Positions 19,500 to 28,750 are shown, numbered from the stretch's first letter. The stretch: 64,000 nt of DNA from Bacteroides faecis MAJ27 (GCF_900106755.1 NZ_FNNN01000009.1:124001-188000), one strand, 5' to 3'. Numbers and translations are program-made. Notes: a model not told the origin generated them from the letters alone.

Positions 19500-19685
19500 T
19501 AATGCGAATAAGCATTCGTGTTATTATTGTTTACCATAGCAACTATTTTATAAGAGAGATACTATACATCCTCCATCGAGATATATTGAAAATAGTTTAT
19601 CTTTTACACAATGACTATTTGAACGTTTCTAATAAATTCTTTCATCGTTTATTAGAAACGTCTCTCTAGTTTATTATAAACGCGA
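19500..19685. repeat. Cluster of short palindromes in the glyS-parC gap
   Basis: The 845-base gap between glyS and parC holds no convincing protein gene. This part contains a perfect 14-bp inverted repeat with an 11-base spacer (ACGTTTCTAATAAA 19623-19636, TTTATTAGAAACGT 19648-19661), the odd palindrome GTTTATTATAAAC (19669-19681), and CGAATAAGCATTCG near 19505. An 83-codon frame across it has no family features. Function unknown. Confidence 0.6.
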
Positions 19686-19723
19686 ATAGTTCCTTTTGCA
19701 GAAAAAGTCTCAAATTTATGCAA

Positions 19724-19918
19724 CAAAAAAGGCTGTAAATCCACTAAAGATTCACAGCCCATTGTTTACACATGAGTTCCCAGCAGGTTATCACTGGCTG
19801 ATTTTTCCTGTTATATTGTTAGCATATTACACCTATTTTGAGGTAAACACATGCAGATAAATGTTGCAATAAACAATTCTTTTTTCATTAATTTCGGTTT
19901 TTAGTCAGGCTTTATAGC
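19724..19918 (-). ncRNA. Candidate small non-coding RNA (~195 nt), possibly 6S-like
   Basis: The leftward interval is bounded by a strong promoter (TTGAC and TATATTTG, 20-base spacing) and an excellent intrinsic terminator, with no reading frame between. The deduced 5' end (GGCUAUAAA) can pair with the 3' UUUACAGCC, closing the molecule. Near the middle UGUUUAC pairs with GUAAACA. A ~190-nt length, a closing stem and a long central helix recall 6S RNA, which binds RNA polymerase. The identity is only a suggestion, because no conserved 6S core could be checked. It could also be another Bacteroides-specific small RNA. Confidence 0.55.
19725..19759 (-). terminator. Intrinsic terminator of the candidate small RNA
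   Basis: Read leftward, GGCTGTGAATC and GATTTACAGCC form an 11-bp stem (one G-U pair) with a 7-base loop, followed directly by TTTTTT. Confidence 0.8.
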
Positions 19919-19924
19919 CGACTA

Positions 19925-19955
19925 CAAATATACAACATAAAAAGAACGTTGTCAA
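19925..19955 (-). promoter_or_regulatory. Promoter of the candidate small RNA
   Basis: On the minus strand TATATTTG (19925-19932) is a perfect -7 element and TTG (within CTTGAC, 19951-19955) is at -33, with 20 bases between. This is one of the best promoter matches in the window, yet no protein gene follows it. Confidence 0.7.
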
Positions 19956-20052
19956 GTCCCTGGGTAGTTTACTCACGAAAACAAAGGATGATTGGAGTTG
20001 TCAGTATCATAAAAAACGTGAGTTCTTTTCGTCCTCATATGAATTAATTTCG

Positions 20053-20060
20053 TATTTTTG
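20053..20060 (+). promoter_or_regulatory. -7 element of the topoisomerase IV subunit A gene
   Basis: TATTTTTG matches TAnnTTTG and lies 69 bases before the ATG at 20129. TTTTC at 20026-20030 may serve as a weak -33 element. Confidence 0.5.
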
Positions 20061-20128
20061 CGTGCACATCCCCTTTTTTTTGATGTAAAGAAGATAATTT
20101 GTTGTAAAAGCAAAGCGAAGATTGATAT

Positions 20129-22774
20129 ATGAGTGACGAAATCAACGAGATAACGGAAGAACATTCAGACTACAAACCGGCGGACGCGCGGGACGAAAAC
20201 GTAAAGCATCAGTTAACAGGCATGTACCAGAATTGGTTTCTGGACTATGCTTCTTATGTGATTCTGGAACGTGCCGTTCCCCACATCAACGATGGTTTGA
20301 AGCCTGTGCAACGACGTATTCTACATTCCATGAAACGGCTGGACGACGGACGGTATAACAAAGTGGCAAATATTGTGGGACACACCATGCAGTTCCATCC
20401 GCACGGTGATGCTTCTATCGGCGATGCACTGGTACAGTTGGGGCAGAAAGACCTGCTGATTGACTGTCAGGGTAACTGGGGTAATATTCTCACCGGAGAC
20501 GGTGCGGCAGCTCCCCGTTATATTGAGGCACGCCTTTCCAAGTTCGCATTGGACATCGTATTCAATCCTAAAACCACCGAATGGAAACTGTCATACGACG
20601 GCAGAAACAAAGAACCGGTGACTCTCCCTGTCAAATTCCCTCTATTGCTGGCACAGGGAGTGGAAGGTATTGCTGTCGGACTTTCATCCAAGATATTACC
20701 TCACAATTTCAACGAACTTTGCGATGCCTCTATCAGCTATCTGCGTGGAGAGTCGTTCCAGCTATATCCCGACTTCCAGACAGGCGGTTCCATCGACGTT
20801 GCCAAATACAACGACGGAGAACGTGGCGGAGCGGTAAAAATACGTGCTAAAATCAACAAGCTGGACAACAAGACACTGGCTATCACGGAGATTCCATATG
20901 GCAAGACTACCTCTACCGTCATCGACTCTATCCTAAAGGCAGTTGACAAAGGAAAAATCAAGATACGTAAAGTAGACGACAACACAGCTGCCAACGTAGA
21001 GATACTGGTACATCTGGCACCCGGAACATCATCGGACAAAACAATTGACGCATTATATGCCTTTACCGACTGCGAAGTAAGTATCTCCCCCAACTGCTGT
21101 GTGATTGATGACAGCAAACCCCACTTCCTCACTGTCAGCAAAGTGCTGAAAAAGTCGGCAGACAACACACTGGGACTGCTGAAACAGGAACTGGAAATCA
21201 AGAAAGGGGAAATACTGGAATCACTCCATTTCGCTTCCCTCGAAAAGATATTTATCGAAGAACGCATCTATAAAGACAAAGAGTTCGAGCAATCCAAAGA
21301 CATGGACGCTGCCTGCGCACATATCGACGACCGCCTGACTCCTTTCTATCCGAGCTTTATCCGTGAAGTAACCAAAGAGGATATTCTCAAACTGATGGAA
21401 ATCAAGATGGGACGCATCCTGAAGTTCAACACCGACAAAGCCGATGAACTGATCGCCCGTATGAAAGAAGAGATTGCCGAAATCGACGATCACCTCGCTC
21501 ACATCGTGGACTATACCGTAAACTGGTACCAGATGCTAAAAAACAAATACGGAAAGAACTTCCCGCGCCGCACCGAACTGCGCAACTTCGACACCATCGA
21601 AGCCGCCAAAGTGGTAGAAGCCAACGAGAAACTCTACATCAACCGCGAAGAAGGATTTATCGGAACAGCCTTGAAGAAAGACGAATTCGTCGCCAACTGT
21701 TCAGATATCGATGATGTAATCGTCTTCTTCCGGGATGGTAAATATATCGTCACCCCGGTAGCCGACAAAAAATTTGTAGGCAAAAACATACTTTATGTCA
21801 ATGTCTTCAAGAAGAATGACAAGCGAACCATCTACAACATCACTTATCGGGACGGCAAAGAAGGAACGACCTATATCAAACGCTTTGCTGTAACAGGTGT
21901 TGTCCGTGACCGTGAATACGATGTCACACAGGGAACGCCAGACTCACGTATCACTTATTTCAGCGCCAACCCGAACGGAGAAGCCGAAATCATCAAAGTG
22001 ACATTAAAGCCGAACCCACGCGTAAGACGCATTATCTTCGAACGTGATTTCAGCGAAATCAGCATCAAAGGACGTCAGGCACAAGGAGTGATCCTCACCC
22101 GTCTGCCGGTTCATAAGATTGCCTTGAAGCAAAAAGGCGGTTCCACCCTCGGAGGGCGAAAGGTATGGTTCGACCGTGATATCCTGCGCCTCAACTACGA
22201 TGGACGGGGAGAATATCTGGGAGAATTCCAAAGCGACGACACCATTCTGGTGGTGCTCAACAATGGCGAGTTCTACACCACTAACTTTGACCTGAGCAAC
22301 CATTACGAGGACAATGTCAGCATTGTCGAGAAGTTTGACCCGAACAAGATATGGACTGCCGCGCTTTATGACGCCGACCAGCAGAACTATCCATATCTGA
22401 AACGTTTCTGTTTTGAGGGTTCCAACCGCAAGCAGAACTATCTGGGAGAAAATAAGAATACCCGTCTGATCCTCCTGACTGACGAGTACTATCCTCGTCT
22501 GGAAGTTATATTTGGCGGTCACGACAGCTTCCGTGAAGCGATGGTGATTGATGCGGAAGAATTTATCGCAGTGAAAGGTTTCAAAGCCAAAGGGAAGCGA
22601 ATCACTACCTACACGGTGGATACCATCAACGAGCTTGAACCTACCCGTTTCCCGGAACCGGTAAAGGAACAGCCCGAAGAAGCGGCAGAAGAACCGGAAA
22701 ATCTGGACCCGGACAGCGATAAAAGCGAAGGGGACATCATTGATGAAATTACGGGACAGATGAAGCTGTTTTAG
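20129..22774 (+). CDS. parC: DNA topoisomerase IV subunit A
   Basis: An 881-residue type IIA topoisomerase A subunit. The breakage-reunion domain covers residues ~30-480, with the quinolone-pocket segment HPHGDASIGDALV (~90-102) and the catalytic tyrosine Tyr131 (APRYIEARLS). The C-terminal part (~500-830) is a beta-propeller-like DNA-wrapping domain, followed by an acidic tail. It lacks a canonical GyrA box and is shorter and divergent, so ParC is preferred over GyrA. It decatenates daughter chromosomes with ParE, which is not in this window. The ATG at 20129 is preceded by a good promoter. Confidence 0.88.
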   Translation: MSDEINEITEEHSDYKPADARDENVKHQLTGMYQNWFLDYASYVILERAVPHINDGLKPVQRRILHSMKRLDDGRYNKVANIVGHTMQFHPHGDASIGDALVQLGQKDLLIDCQGNWGNILTGDGAAAPRYIEARLSKFALDIVFNPKTTEWKLSYDGRNKEPVTLPVKFPLLLAQGVEGIAVGLSSKILPHNFNELCDASISYLRGESFQLYPDFQTGGSIDVAKYNDGERGGAVKIRAKINKLDNKTLAITEIPYGKTTSTVIDSILKAVDKGKIKIRKVDDNTAANVEILVHLAPGTSSDKTIDALYAFTDCEVSISPNCCVIDDSKPHFLTVSKVLKKSADNTLGLLKQELEIKKGEILESLHFASLEKIFIEERIYKDKEFEQSKDMDAACAHIDDRLTPFYPSFIREVTKEDILKLMEIKMGRILKFNTDKADELIARMKEEIAEIDDHLAHIVDYTVNWYQMLKNKYGKNFPRRTELRNFDTIEAAKVVEANEKLYINREEGFIGTALKKDEFVANCSDIDDVIVFFRDGKYIVTPVADKKFVGKNILYVNVFKKNDKRTIYNITYRDGKEGTTYIKRFAVTGVVRDREYDVTQGTPDSRITYFSANPNGEAEIIKVTLKPNPRVRRIIFERDFSEISIKGRQAQGVILTRLPVHKIALKQKGGSTLGGRKVWFDRDILRLNYDGRGEYLGEFQSDDTILVVLNNGEFYTTNFDLSNHYEDNVSIVEKFDPNKIWTAALYDADQQNYPYLKRFCFEGSNRKQNYLGENKNTRLILLTDEYYPRLEVIFGGHDSFREAMVIDAEEFIAVKGFKAKGKRITTYTVDTINELEPTRFPEPVKEQPEEAAEEPENLDPDSDKSEGDIIDEITGQMKLF

Positions 22775-22812
22775 CTAACGTATACATGCGGTAAAAAATA
22801 CCCAATGTGCCA

Positions 22813-23673
22813 ATGAAGAAAAACTTATTATACCTAGGGCTGACAGGATACCTCCTGTTCGCCCTTTGCACAAGATTACAGGCGCAGACCGACAGTCTGC
22901 AAGCTCATCGCTATGTAACACGTGCCACCATGTACGGGGTCGGATTTACCAACGTGTTCGACACCTATCTTTCGCCTCAGGAATATAAAGGAATAGATTT
23001 CCGCATTTCCCGCGAGACGATTCGGATGACAAAATTGTTCGACGGAAATGTTTCTGTGCAGAACTTCTTTCAGGCAGACGTCGGCTATACACATAACCGC
23101 GCAGACAACAACAATACCTTTTCCGGACTCGTCAACTGGAATTACGGCCTTCATTATCAGTTTCGTCTGACCGAAAACTTCAAGTTACTGGCAGGAGGAC
23201 TGTTTGACGCCAACGGAGGCTTCGTTTACAACCTTCGCAATAGTAACAATCCGGCTTCTGCACGGGCATATGTCAATCTGGACGCTTCGGGAATGGCCAT
23301 CTGGCACCTGAAAATCAAACGCTATCCGATGGTGCTCCGCTATCAGGTCAACCTGCCGGTGATCGGGCTCATGTTCTCACCGCACTACGGGCAATCTTAT
23401 TACGAAATTTTCTCACTGGGTAACTCCGGCGGAGTCATCCAGTTTACCTCTCTCCACAATCAGCCCTCCCTTCGTCAGATGCTTTCTGTCGATCTGCCAA
23501 TAGGATATACCAAGATGCGTTTCAGTTATCTGGCAGATTTGCAGCAATCCAACGTAAACGGGATTAAGACACATACTTACTCTCATGTATTTATGGTAGG
23601 GTTTGTGAAAGACCTGTATCGGCTTTCCAACAAAAAAGGTACAGGGCTGCCTTCATCGGTAAGGGCATACTAG
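22813..23673 (+). CDS. DUF3316 domain-containing exported protein
   Basis: A 286-residue exported protein with a signal peptide (MKKNLLYLGLTGYLLFALCT, cleaved near LQAQ). The rest alternates short amphipathic strands (RATMYGVGFTNVFDTYLSP, NYGLHYQFRLTENFKLLAGG), as in small outer-membrane barrels of the DUF3316 family. Its role is unknown. A GTG at 22807 would add two residues; the ATG at 22813 is preferred because it directly starts the signal peptide. It follows parC by 38 bases and precedes the S41 protease by 55, so all three may share a transcript. Confidence 0.78.
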   Translation: MKKNLLYLGLTGYLLFALCTRLQAQTDSLQAHRYVTRATMYGVGFTNVFDTYLSPQEYKGIDFRISRETIRMTKLFDGNVSVQNFFQADVGYTHNRADNNNTFSGLVNWNYGLHYQFRLTENFKLLAGGLFDANGGFVYNLRNSNNPASARAYVNLDASGMAIWHLKIKRYPMVLRYQVNLPVIGLMFSPHYGQSYYEIFSLGNSGGVIQFTSLHNQPSLRQMLSVDLPIGYTKMRFSYLADLQQSNVNGIKTHTYSHVFMVGFVKDLYRLSNKKGTGLPSSVRAY

Positions 23674-23728
23674 AATAAGTGGAAAGTTGAAAATTAAAAG
23701 ACTATAGACAAGAACTGAAAGATTAAGA

Positions 23729-24751
23729 ATGAGAAATAGAATTATACAAATACTTTTGCTGCTCTGTTGCCTCCCCATACAGACGGGATGTATCGGAGAA
23801 GATGATTTCGCAGATGATCCTGTAGGAAACTTCGAGCAACTGTGGAAGATCATTGACGAACGGTATTGCTTTCTGGACTCGAAAGGCATTGACTGGGACG
23901 CTGTTCATGAGAAATACAGCAAACTGATTGTGCCGGGCATGTCCAATGACGACCTTTTCGATAAACTTAGCGAGATGCTCTATATCCTGAAAGACGGCCA
24001 TGTCAATCTTTCATCCGCCAAGCGTGTCTCTTATTACGATGCATGGTATCAGGGATATCCGTGGAACTACCGGGAAGATATTCTGTACCAATACTATCTG
24101 GGTAGTGCCAGCAAAGACTACTACACATCGGCAGGTATGAAATACAAAATATTCGATAACAATATCGGATATATCCGCTACGAAAGTTTCAGCTCCGGAG
24201 TTGGTGATGGCAATCTGGATGAAATCCTTGTCTATCTGGCCACCTGCAACGGACTGATTATCGATGTACGTGACAACGGAGGAGGTAACCTGACCAATTC
24301 TTCCCGCATCGCCGCCCGATTCACCAACAATAAAATCCTGACCGGATATATACAGCATAAGACGGGAACAGGACATAGCGACTTCTCCAAACCGGAACCA
24401 ATCTATTTGGAACCTTCCAACAGCATCCGGTGGCAAAAGAAAGTCGTCATACTGACCAACCGCCGTTGCTACAGTGCAACCAACGACTTTGTTAATCTGA
24501 TGCGTAGCATAGACAACGGCAATATCATCCAAGTCGGTGACCAGACAGGAGGCGGTTCGGGACTTCCTTTCACATCGGAATTGCCAAACGGGTGGAGCAT
24601 CCGCTTCTCCGCCAGCCCCCATTTCGACAAAAATATGCAACCACTGGAAGAAGGTATTTTACCTGATATAGACATTGATATGACTGAAGAAGACCAGTCC
24701 AAGCATAAAGATACGCTGATTGAAAAAGCTTTCGAAATCTTAAGCGAATAA
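23729..24751 (+). CDS. S41 family peptidase, lipoprotein
   Basis: A 340-residue lipoprotein with lipobox TGC near residue 20. The N-terminal ~90 residues form the S41 helical domain (NFEQLWKIIDERYCFLDSKGIDWD). The rest is a C-terminal-processing-type protease core with the nucleophile Ser in NRRCYSATNDF and the downstream GDQTGGGSG. A typical PDZ domain is short or missing. Such enzymes are periplasmic or surface serine proteases of the tail-specific/tricorn class. The substrate is unknown. Confidence 0.86.
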   Translation: MRNRIIQILLLLCCLPIQTGCIGEDDFADDPVGNFEQLWKIIDERYCFLDSKGIDWDAVHEKYSKLIVPGMSNDDLFDKLSEMLYILKDGHVNLSSAKRVSYYDAWYQGYPWNYREDILYQYYLGSASKDYYTSAGMKYKIFDNNIGYIRYESFSSGVGDGNLDEILVYLATCNGLIIDVRDNGGGNLTNSSRIAARFTNNKILTGYIQHKTGTGHSDFSKPEPIYLEPSNSIRWQKKVVILTNRRCYSATNDFVNLMRSIDNGNIIQVGDQTGGGSGLPFTSELPNGWSIRFSASPHFDKNMQPLEEGILPDIDIDMTEEDQSKHKDTLIEKAFEILSE

Positions 24752-24767
24752 CTTTATTGCCTAATTA

Positions 24768-24798
24768 TTTGTCAAATCAGAAAATCTTCCTATCTTTG
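24768..24798 (+). promoter_or_regulatory. Promoter of tRNA-Leu
   Basis: TTTG at 24768-24771 and TATCTTTG at 24791-24798, spaced by 19 bases, make a full Bacteroides promoter. It ends 25 bases before the mature tRNA. Confidence 0.75.
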
Positions 24799-24823
24799 CA
24801 CCGCTAAACAAAAAGCGACGCAT

Positions 24824-24905
24824 GCGGATGTGGCGTAATTGGTAGCCGCGCCAGACTTAGGATCTGGTGCCGTGAGGCGTGTAGGTTCGAGTCCTATCAT
24901 CCGCA
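24824..24905 (+). tRNA. tRNA-Leu (anticodon UAG)
   Basis: An 82-base cloverleaf. The acceptor stem is GCGGATG with CATCCGC and discriminator A. The D-arm region is GGCGTAATTGGTAGCC. The anticodon stem-loop CCAGACTTAGGATCTGG carries TAG at the anticodon. A class II variable arm (TGCCGTGAGGCG) fits leucine, and the T-arm contains GTTCGAGTC. CCA is not encoded. It decodes CUA/CUG-type leucine codons. Confidence 0.97.
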
Positions 24906-24920
24906 CAAAATAAACTAGAA

Positions 24921-24950
24921 AGCCTTCAAGATTATTCTTGAGGGCTTTTT
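24921..24950 (+). terminator. Intrinsic terminator of tRNA-Leu
   Basis: An 11-base inverted repeat (AGCCTTCAAGA and TCTTGAGGGCT, loop TTAT) is followed by TTTTT. It starts 15 bases after the tRNA and ends 15 bases before the kinase gene, so the kinase may be read only by read-through or by another promoter. Confidence 0.85.
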
Positions 24951-24964
24951 CATTGATTACACAT

Positions 24965-25855
24965 ATGAAAAAACATCAACTTTGCTGCATCGGTCATATT
25001 ACTTTAGACAAAGTAGTCACTCCTCTAAATACAGTCTACATGCCTGGAGGTACTGCTTTTTATTGTTCACATGCCATTCGTCATTTCAATGACATTGACT
25101 ATGCATTGATTACAGCCGTCGGTGCTACAGAAATAAAGGTAGTAGAAGAACTGCGTGAAACTGGGATCAATGTTACTGCATTACCCAGCAAACACTCCGT
25201 ATACTTTGAGAATATCTATGGAGAAAATCCCGATGACCGCACACAACGTGTATTGACTAAAGCCGATCCTTTCACCGCTTCTCAACTCCGGGAAATAGAG
25301 GCGGAGATTTATCACCTCGGGTCCCTGTTAGCTGATGATTTTTCTTTAGAAGTGATTAAGGAGTTATCTCAAAAAGGGCTGATAGCTGTCGACTCACAAG
25401 GATACCTGCGTGAAGTCCGCGATACCCATGTATATCCGGTAGACTGGACTGACAAACGGGAGGCCCTGCAATATATCCATTTCCTGAAAGTGAATGAGCA
25501 TGAAATGGAAGTGCTTACCGGACTTTCCGATCCTCACGAGGCAGCACGAAAACTGCATGAATGGGGAGTCAAAGAAGTATTAGTCACATTAGGCAGTATG
25601 GGGTCTCTCATATTCGATGGAAAAGATTTCTACCGAATTCCTGCTTATAAGCCTCAGCAAGTAGTGGACGCCACTGGCTGTGGAGACACCTACACAATCG
25701 GATATTTATATCGACGGGTATCGGGTGCAAGTATCGAAGAAGCAGGCCGATTTGCTGCTGCCATGTCTACATTAAAGATTGAAAAATCCGGTCCTTTCTG
25801 TGGGAATAAGGAAGATGTATTGCAATGTATGAAGACTGCAGAACAAATGTTCTGA
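24965..25855 (+). CDS. PfkB-family carbohydrate kinase
   Basis: A 296-residue ribokinase-fold sugar kinase. The N-terminal GHITLDKVV and GGTAFYCSHA segments form the substrate side. The catalytic signature is VVDATGCGDTYTIGY (~residues 233-247), with Asp as the base. The family transfers phosphate from ATP to a sugar or nucleoside; the exact substrate is not readable. An upstream ATG at 24938 lies inside the tRNA terminator and is rejected. It converges with the GH29 fucosidase gene, leaving only a 15-base gap. Confidence 0.85.
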   Translation: MKKHQLCCIGHITLDKVVTPLNTVYMPGGTAFYCSHAIRHFNDIDYALITAVGATEIKVVEELRETGINVTALPSKHSVYFENIYGENPDDRTQRVLTKADPFTASQLREIEAEIYHLGSLLADDFSLEVIKELSQKGLIAVDSQGYLREVRDTHVYPVDWTDKREALQYIHFLKVNEHEMEVLTGLSDPHEAARKLHEWGVKEVLVTLGSMGSLIFDGKDFYRIPAYKPQQVVDATGCGDTYTIGYLYRRVSGASIEEAGRFAAAMSTLKIEKSGPFCGNKEDVLQCMKTAEQMF

Positions 25856-25870
25856 GTTCAAAGCAGATAT

Positions 25871-27517
25871 CTACTTTCTTATTTTAAACACCGGAGCAAT
25901 CTCATTCACTCGTTTATCAGGCATATTAATAATAAGTCCCTGATCAGTACGAGTGAATGTAACCTTTCCGTAACCTAGCAAGTCGATTCTGCTAATCTTC
26001 CCGGGATACTGTTCACTTCCTGCCGCCAACGATTTAATAATGACCTGTTTCTCTTCCGGCCATGCCAGCACTATCGCATATAAATTCTTGTCAGTTTGTG
26101 TAAACCGAATTTCTTTTGAAGTTGCTCTATTATAAGTTCCTTCATTGAAGCCCTGCGCATTGATAGGAACGGAAGATTCTGCTATCGGACCTTCTCCAAA
26201 GACTTTCCACGGACGGGTATCAATAATACCTTCTTTATTAACAGCCATCCAGTCGCCCAAATCATTTAGAATCACTTCTTCTTTTTCATCAAATGTCCCA
26301 TCTGCCCGAAGAGGAACGCTGAGCAACAGATTACCATTCTTACTGACAATATCGACTAAGAGTTTTACAACTGACGCTGCCGATTTATAACCATTGTGTT
26401 CATAAATAGAAGTGTTATAATGCCAACCGCCAATACATGAGCACGACTGCCAGGGTTCTTCGATAATCCTATCCGGAGCACCACGTTCCACATCCCAGAC
26501 TAAAGCTTTACGTTGTTGTTCATCCAGTATCTTAGCGAGCATCACAGCTTCCAGCTTACCTTTATGATCCGCCATATTATGATTATAGAAATGCGCGGCA
26601 ATCTTCAATCCCGCATCACTGATAGGATAAAAAGGAAGTACAGTCACATCAAAATAAATCAAATCCGGATGATACCGGTTGATAGCATCCAAGGTACGGT
26701 CATAGAAATTCGTACAATATTCCTGAGTAGGCAGACAAACACCCTTTCCCCATGCCCATTGCTTATGGATCATACCATTGCTCCAGCTGCCTTCACTCAG
26801 CGGATGATTCTGTGCATATAAATCCTGGGGGTCATACCCTTCCCACCATTTTCCTTTACCATCCTCCTTAGTCAGCTTTCCATCATAAGGAATACCGGCT
26901 TTCGGACCTTCCCTGTCATAACGCTGTGAAGGTTCATACCAGGTCCAGGCGTGATCGGCATGGAAGCTAATTCCAAAAGGAAGCTCATATTTACGTGCTG
27001 CTTTCTCCCATTCCGCCAGAATATCTCTTTTTGGGCCCATATTCACCGAATTCCACGGCTGGTATTGGCTATCCCAAAGATCCATATTATCATGATGATT
27101 GCCCAATGCAAAAAAATACTGTGCCCCTATCTTCTTATATAGTGCAACCAATTTATCCGGGTCCCATCTTTCGGCCTTAAACAGAGGGATAATATCTTTA
27201 AACCCCACCTCTGACGGATGCCCATAATGCTTCACATGATGATTATAAGCCCTTGAACCTTCAAAATACAGTTCACGCGCCATCCAGTCACCGGAGCCCT
27301 CTACACACTGTGGTCCCCAATGCGCCCAAATACCAAACTTGGCATTTCTAAACCATTCCGGTACTTTATAATTTCGCAGAGATTCCCAGGTAGGCTTAAA
27401 CTTTCCTTCCATCATTTTTTCATTCTTTTCTGAGACAGGTACAGAATAATCCTGAGCCATTGCCATCTCTGCCGATAATAACAGAGCAGAAGCCAATAAT
27501 AATAGTCTTGTTTTCAT
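25871..27517 (-). CDS. Alpha-L-fucosidase, GH29
   Basis: A 548-residue exported glycosidase. The signal peptide is MKTRLLLLASALLLSAEMAM, cleaved near AQDY. The GH29 catalytic domain shows KFGIWAHWGPQ, the ALGNHHDN stretch and the nucleophile Asp290 in DLIYFDV, followed by a C-terminal beta domain. It releases terminal alpha-L-fucose from glycans, probably in the periplasm. The 9-codon upstream extension is rejected because the signal peptide starts at 27517. A TATCTTTG -7 element lies at 27558-27565. The divergent AraC regulator probably controls it. Confidence 0.92.
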   Translation of the reverse strand: MKTRLLLLASALLLSAEMAMAQDYSVPVSEKNEKMMEGKFKPTWESLRNYKVPEWFRNAKFGIWAHWGPQCVEGSGDWMARELYFEGSRAYNHHVKHYGHPSEVGFKDIIPLFKAERWDPDKLVALYKKIGAQYFFALGNHHDNMDLWDSQYQPWNSVNMGPKRDILAEWEKAARKYELPFGISFHADHAWTWYEPSQRYDREGPKAGIPYDGKLTKEDGKGKWWEGYDPQDLYAQNHPLSEGSWSNGMIHKQWAWGKGVCLPTQEYCTNFYDRTLDAINRYHPDLIYFDVTVLPFYPISDAGLKIAAHFYNHNMADHKGKLEAVMLAKILDEQQRKALVWDVERGAPDRIIEEPWQSCSCIGGWHYNTSIYEHNGYKSAASVVKLLVDIVSKNGNLLLSVPLRADGTFDEKEEVILNDLGDWMAVNKEGIIDTRPWKVFGEGPIAESSVPINAQGFNEGTYNRATSKEIRFTQTDKNLYAIVLAWPEEKQVIIKSLAAGSEQYPGKISRIDLLGYGKVTFTRTDQGLIINMPDKRVNEIAPVFKIRK

Positions 27518-27557
27518 GGTATAGTTATTTATGTATTCCTCCACATTTGTGTGAATG

Positions 27558-27565
27558 CAAAGATA
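27558..27565 (-). promoter_or_regulatory. -7 element of the GH29 fucosidase gene
   Basis: Minus-strand TATCTTTG, an exact TAnnTTTG match, 40 bases before the start codon. No -33 TTTG is seen, as might be expected for an activator-dependent promoter. Confidence 0.5.
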
Positions 27566-27756
27566 AAGAGCAATTCGGCATTTCTACTATCTAAAGACGT
27601 CATCACATAGGACATTATCGATTTTTATATCTAAAAACAGTTCTTCCGACACGAAAACGAGTGATTCAAGATGAAATAATAGCTTTTCCATTGGATAATA
27701 AATATAGTTATCGTTATTTTGCAAGCAGCTTTGTTTTCTATTCAATCATTTGAACC

Positions 27757-28617
27757 ATGACACAATCAATTGACCAGCTACATTTGCTTATATTAAACGT
27801 AGGACTAGCCATCCACAACGCAGACTGGAATTGGAGAAACGTGAACAGTCCATTCACCAGACTTTATTATGTAACCGAAGGGGCTGCCCGTATCCTATTG
27901 CCGACAGGGATACAGGAATTAAAGCCGGATCATCTCTATCTGGTTCCATCATTTACAACTCACAGTTATTTGTGTGATACCCATTTTGTCCATTATTACC
28001 TTCATATATACGAAGACCACCAATCAGAATCAAGCATCCTGGAGGACTTTAGTTTCCCGACAGAGATACCGGCAGGAGATTTAGAACTGCCTCTTATTAA
28101 AAGATTGTGCGGAATAAATCCTACCATGCAGCTACCACAATCCGATCCTACAAGCTACGATAACAACCCCACATTAATCAAGAACATCATAAAGAACAAA
28201 CAACGCACCTTTTGTGACAAAGTAGAATCACGGGGAATAGTTTATCAGCTCATGGCACGTTTCTTAAAAGACGCCCAGCCTAAGACAGAAATAAACGATG
28301 ACCGGATTCAAAAAGTACTTTCTTATATCCGAAAGAATATTTATAAAACAATAGATATAGATTCATTGGCAGCAATCTCCTGTCTGTCCAAAGATCATTT
28401 CATCCGACTTTTCAAAAAAGAAATAAACAACACACCATTGCAATACATCAACCAAAAGAAAATAGAAAAAGCACAGCTTATATTGATAACAGACAGTATG
28501 CCGGTAAAGAACATATCTTATCTGCTGGCTTATGAAGACCACTCTTATTTCAACCGCTTATTTAAAAAGCTGACAGGAGTTACTCCACAGCAATACAGAG
28601 ATAGGTACAAGAAATAA
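27757..28617 (+). CDS. AraC-family transcriptional regulator
   Basis: A 286-residue regulator with an N-terminal cupin-like sugar-sensing domain (FTRLYYVTEGAARILLPTG, the HLYLVPSFTTHSY stretch) and a C-terminal double helix-turn-helix of about 100 residues (TIDIDSLAAISCLSKDHFIRLFKKE, NRLFKKLTGVTPQQYRDRY). It is divergent from the GH29 fucosidase across a 239-base gap and is its likely activator, perhaps responding to fucose or fuco-oligosaccharides (inference). Confidence 0.9.
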   Translation: MTQSIDQLHLLILNVGLAIHNADWNWRNVNSPFTRLYYVTEGAARILLPTGIQELKPDHLYLVPSFTTHSYLCDTHFVHYYLHIYEDHQSESSILEDFSFPTEIPAGDLELPLIKRLCGINPTMQLPQSDPTSYDNNPTLIKNIIKNKQRTFCDKVESRGIVYQLMARFLKDAQPKTEINDDRIQKVLSYIRKNIYKTIDIDSLAAISCLSKDHFIRLFKKEINNTPLQYINQKKIEKAQLILITDSMPVKNISYLLAYEDHSYFNRLFKKLTGVTPQQYRDRYKK

Positions 28618-28750
28618 TAATACAGTAAATTACACTCCCATATCCAGCCATTGTTTTTCAATATTTGTCCGCAAATAATACCTGATTATGAAGTTATAAC
28701 AGCAGAGAACATTTCTAGCTGATTATTAAGGCATTAGCAATATCTATTTT

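Noticed and set aside
19418..19669. 83-codon frame in the glyS-parC gap
   Set aside because: It is Cys/Tyr/Ile-rich with no recognisable pattern, overlaps palindromes, and lacks a promoter or conserved features.
24824..25855. Integration at the tRNA-Leu gene
   Set aside because: No integrase gene or direct repeat of the tRNA 3' end was found nearby; ordinary metabolic genes follow the tRNA.
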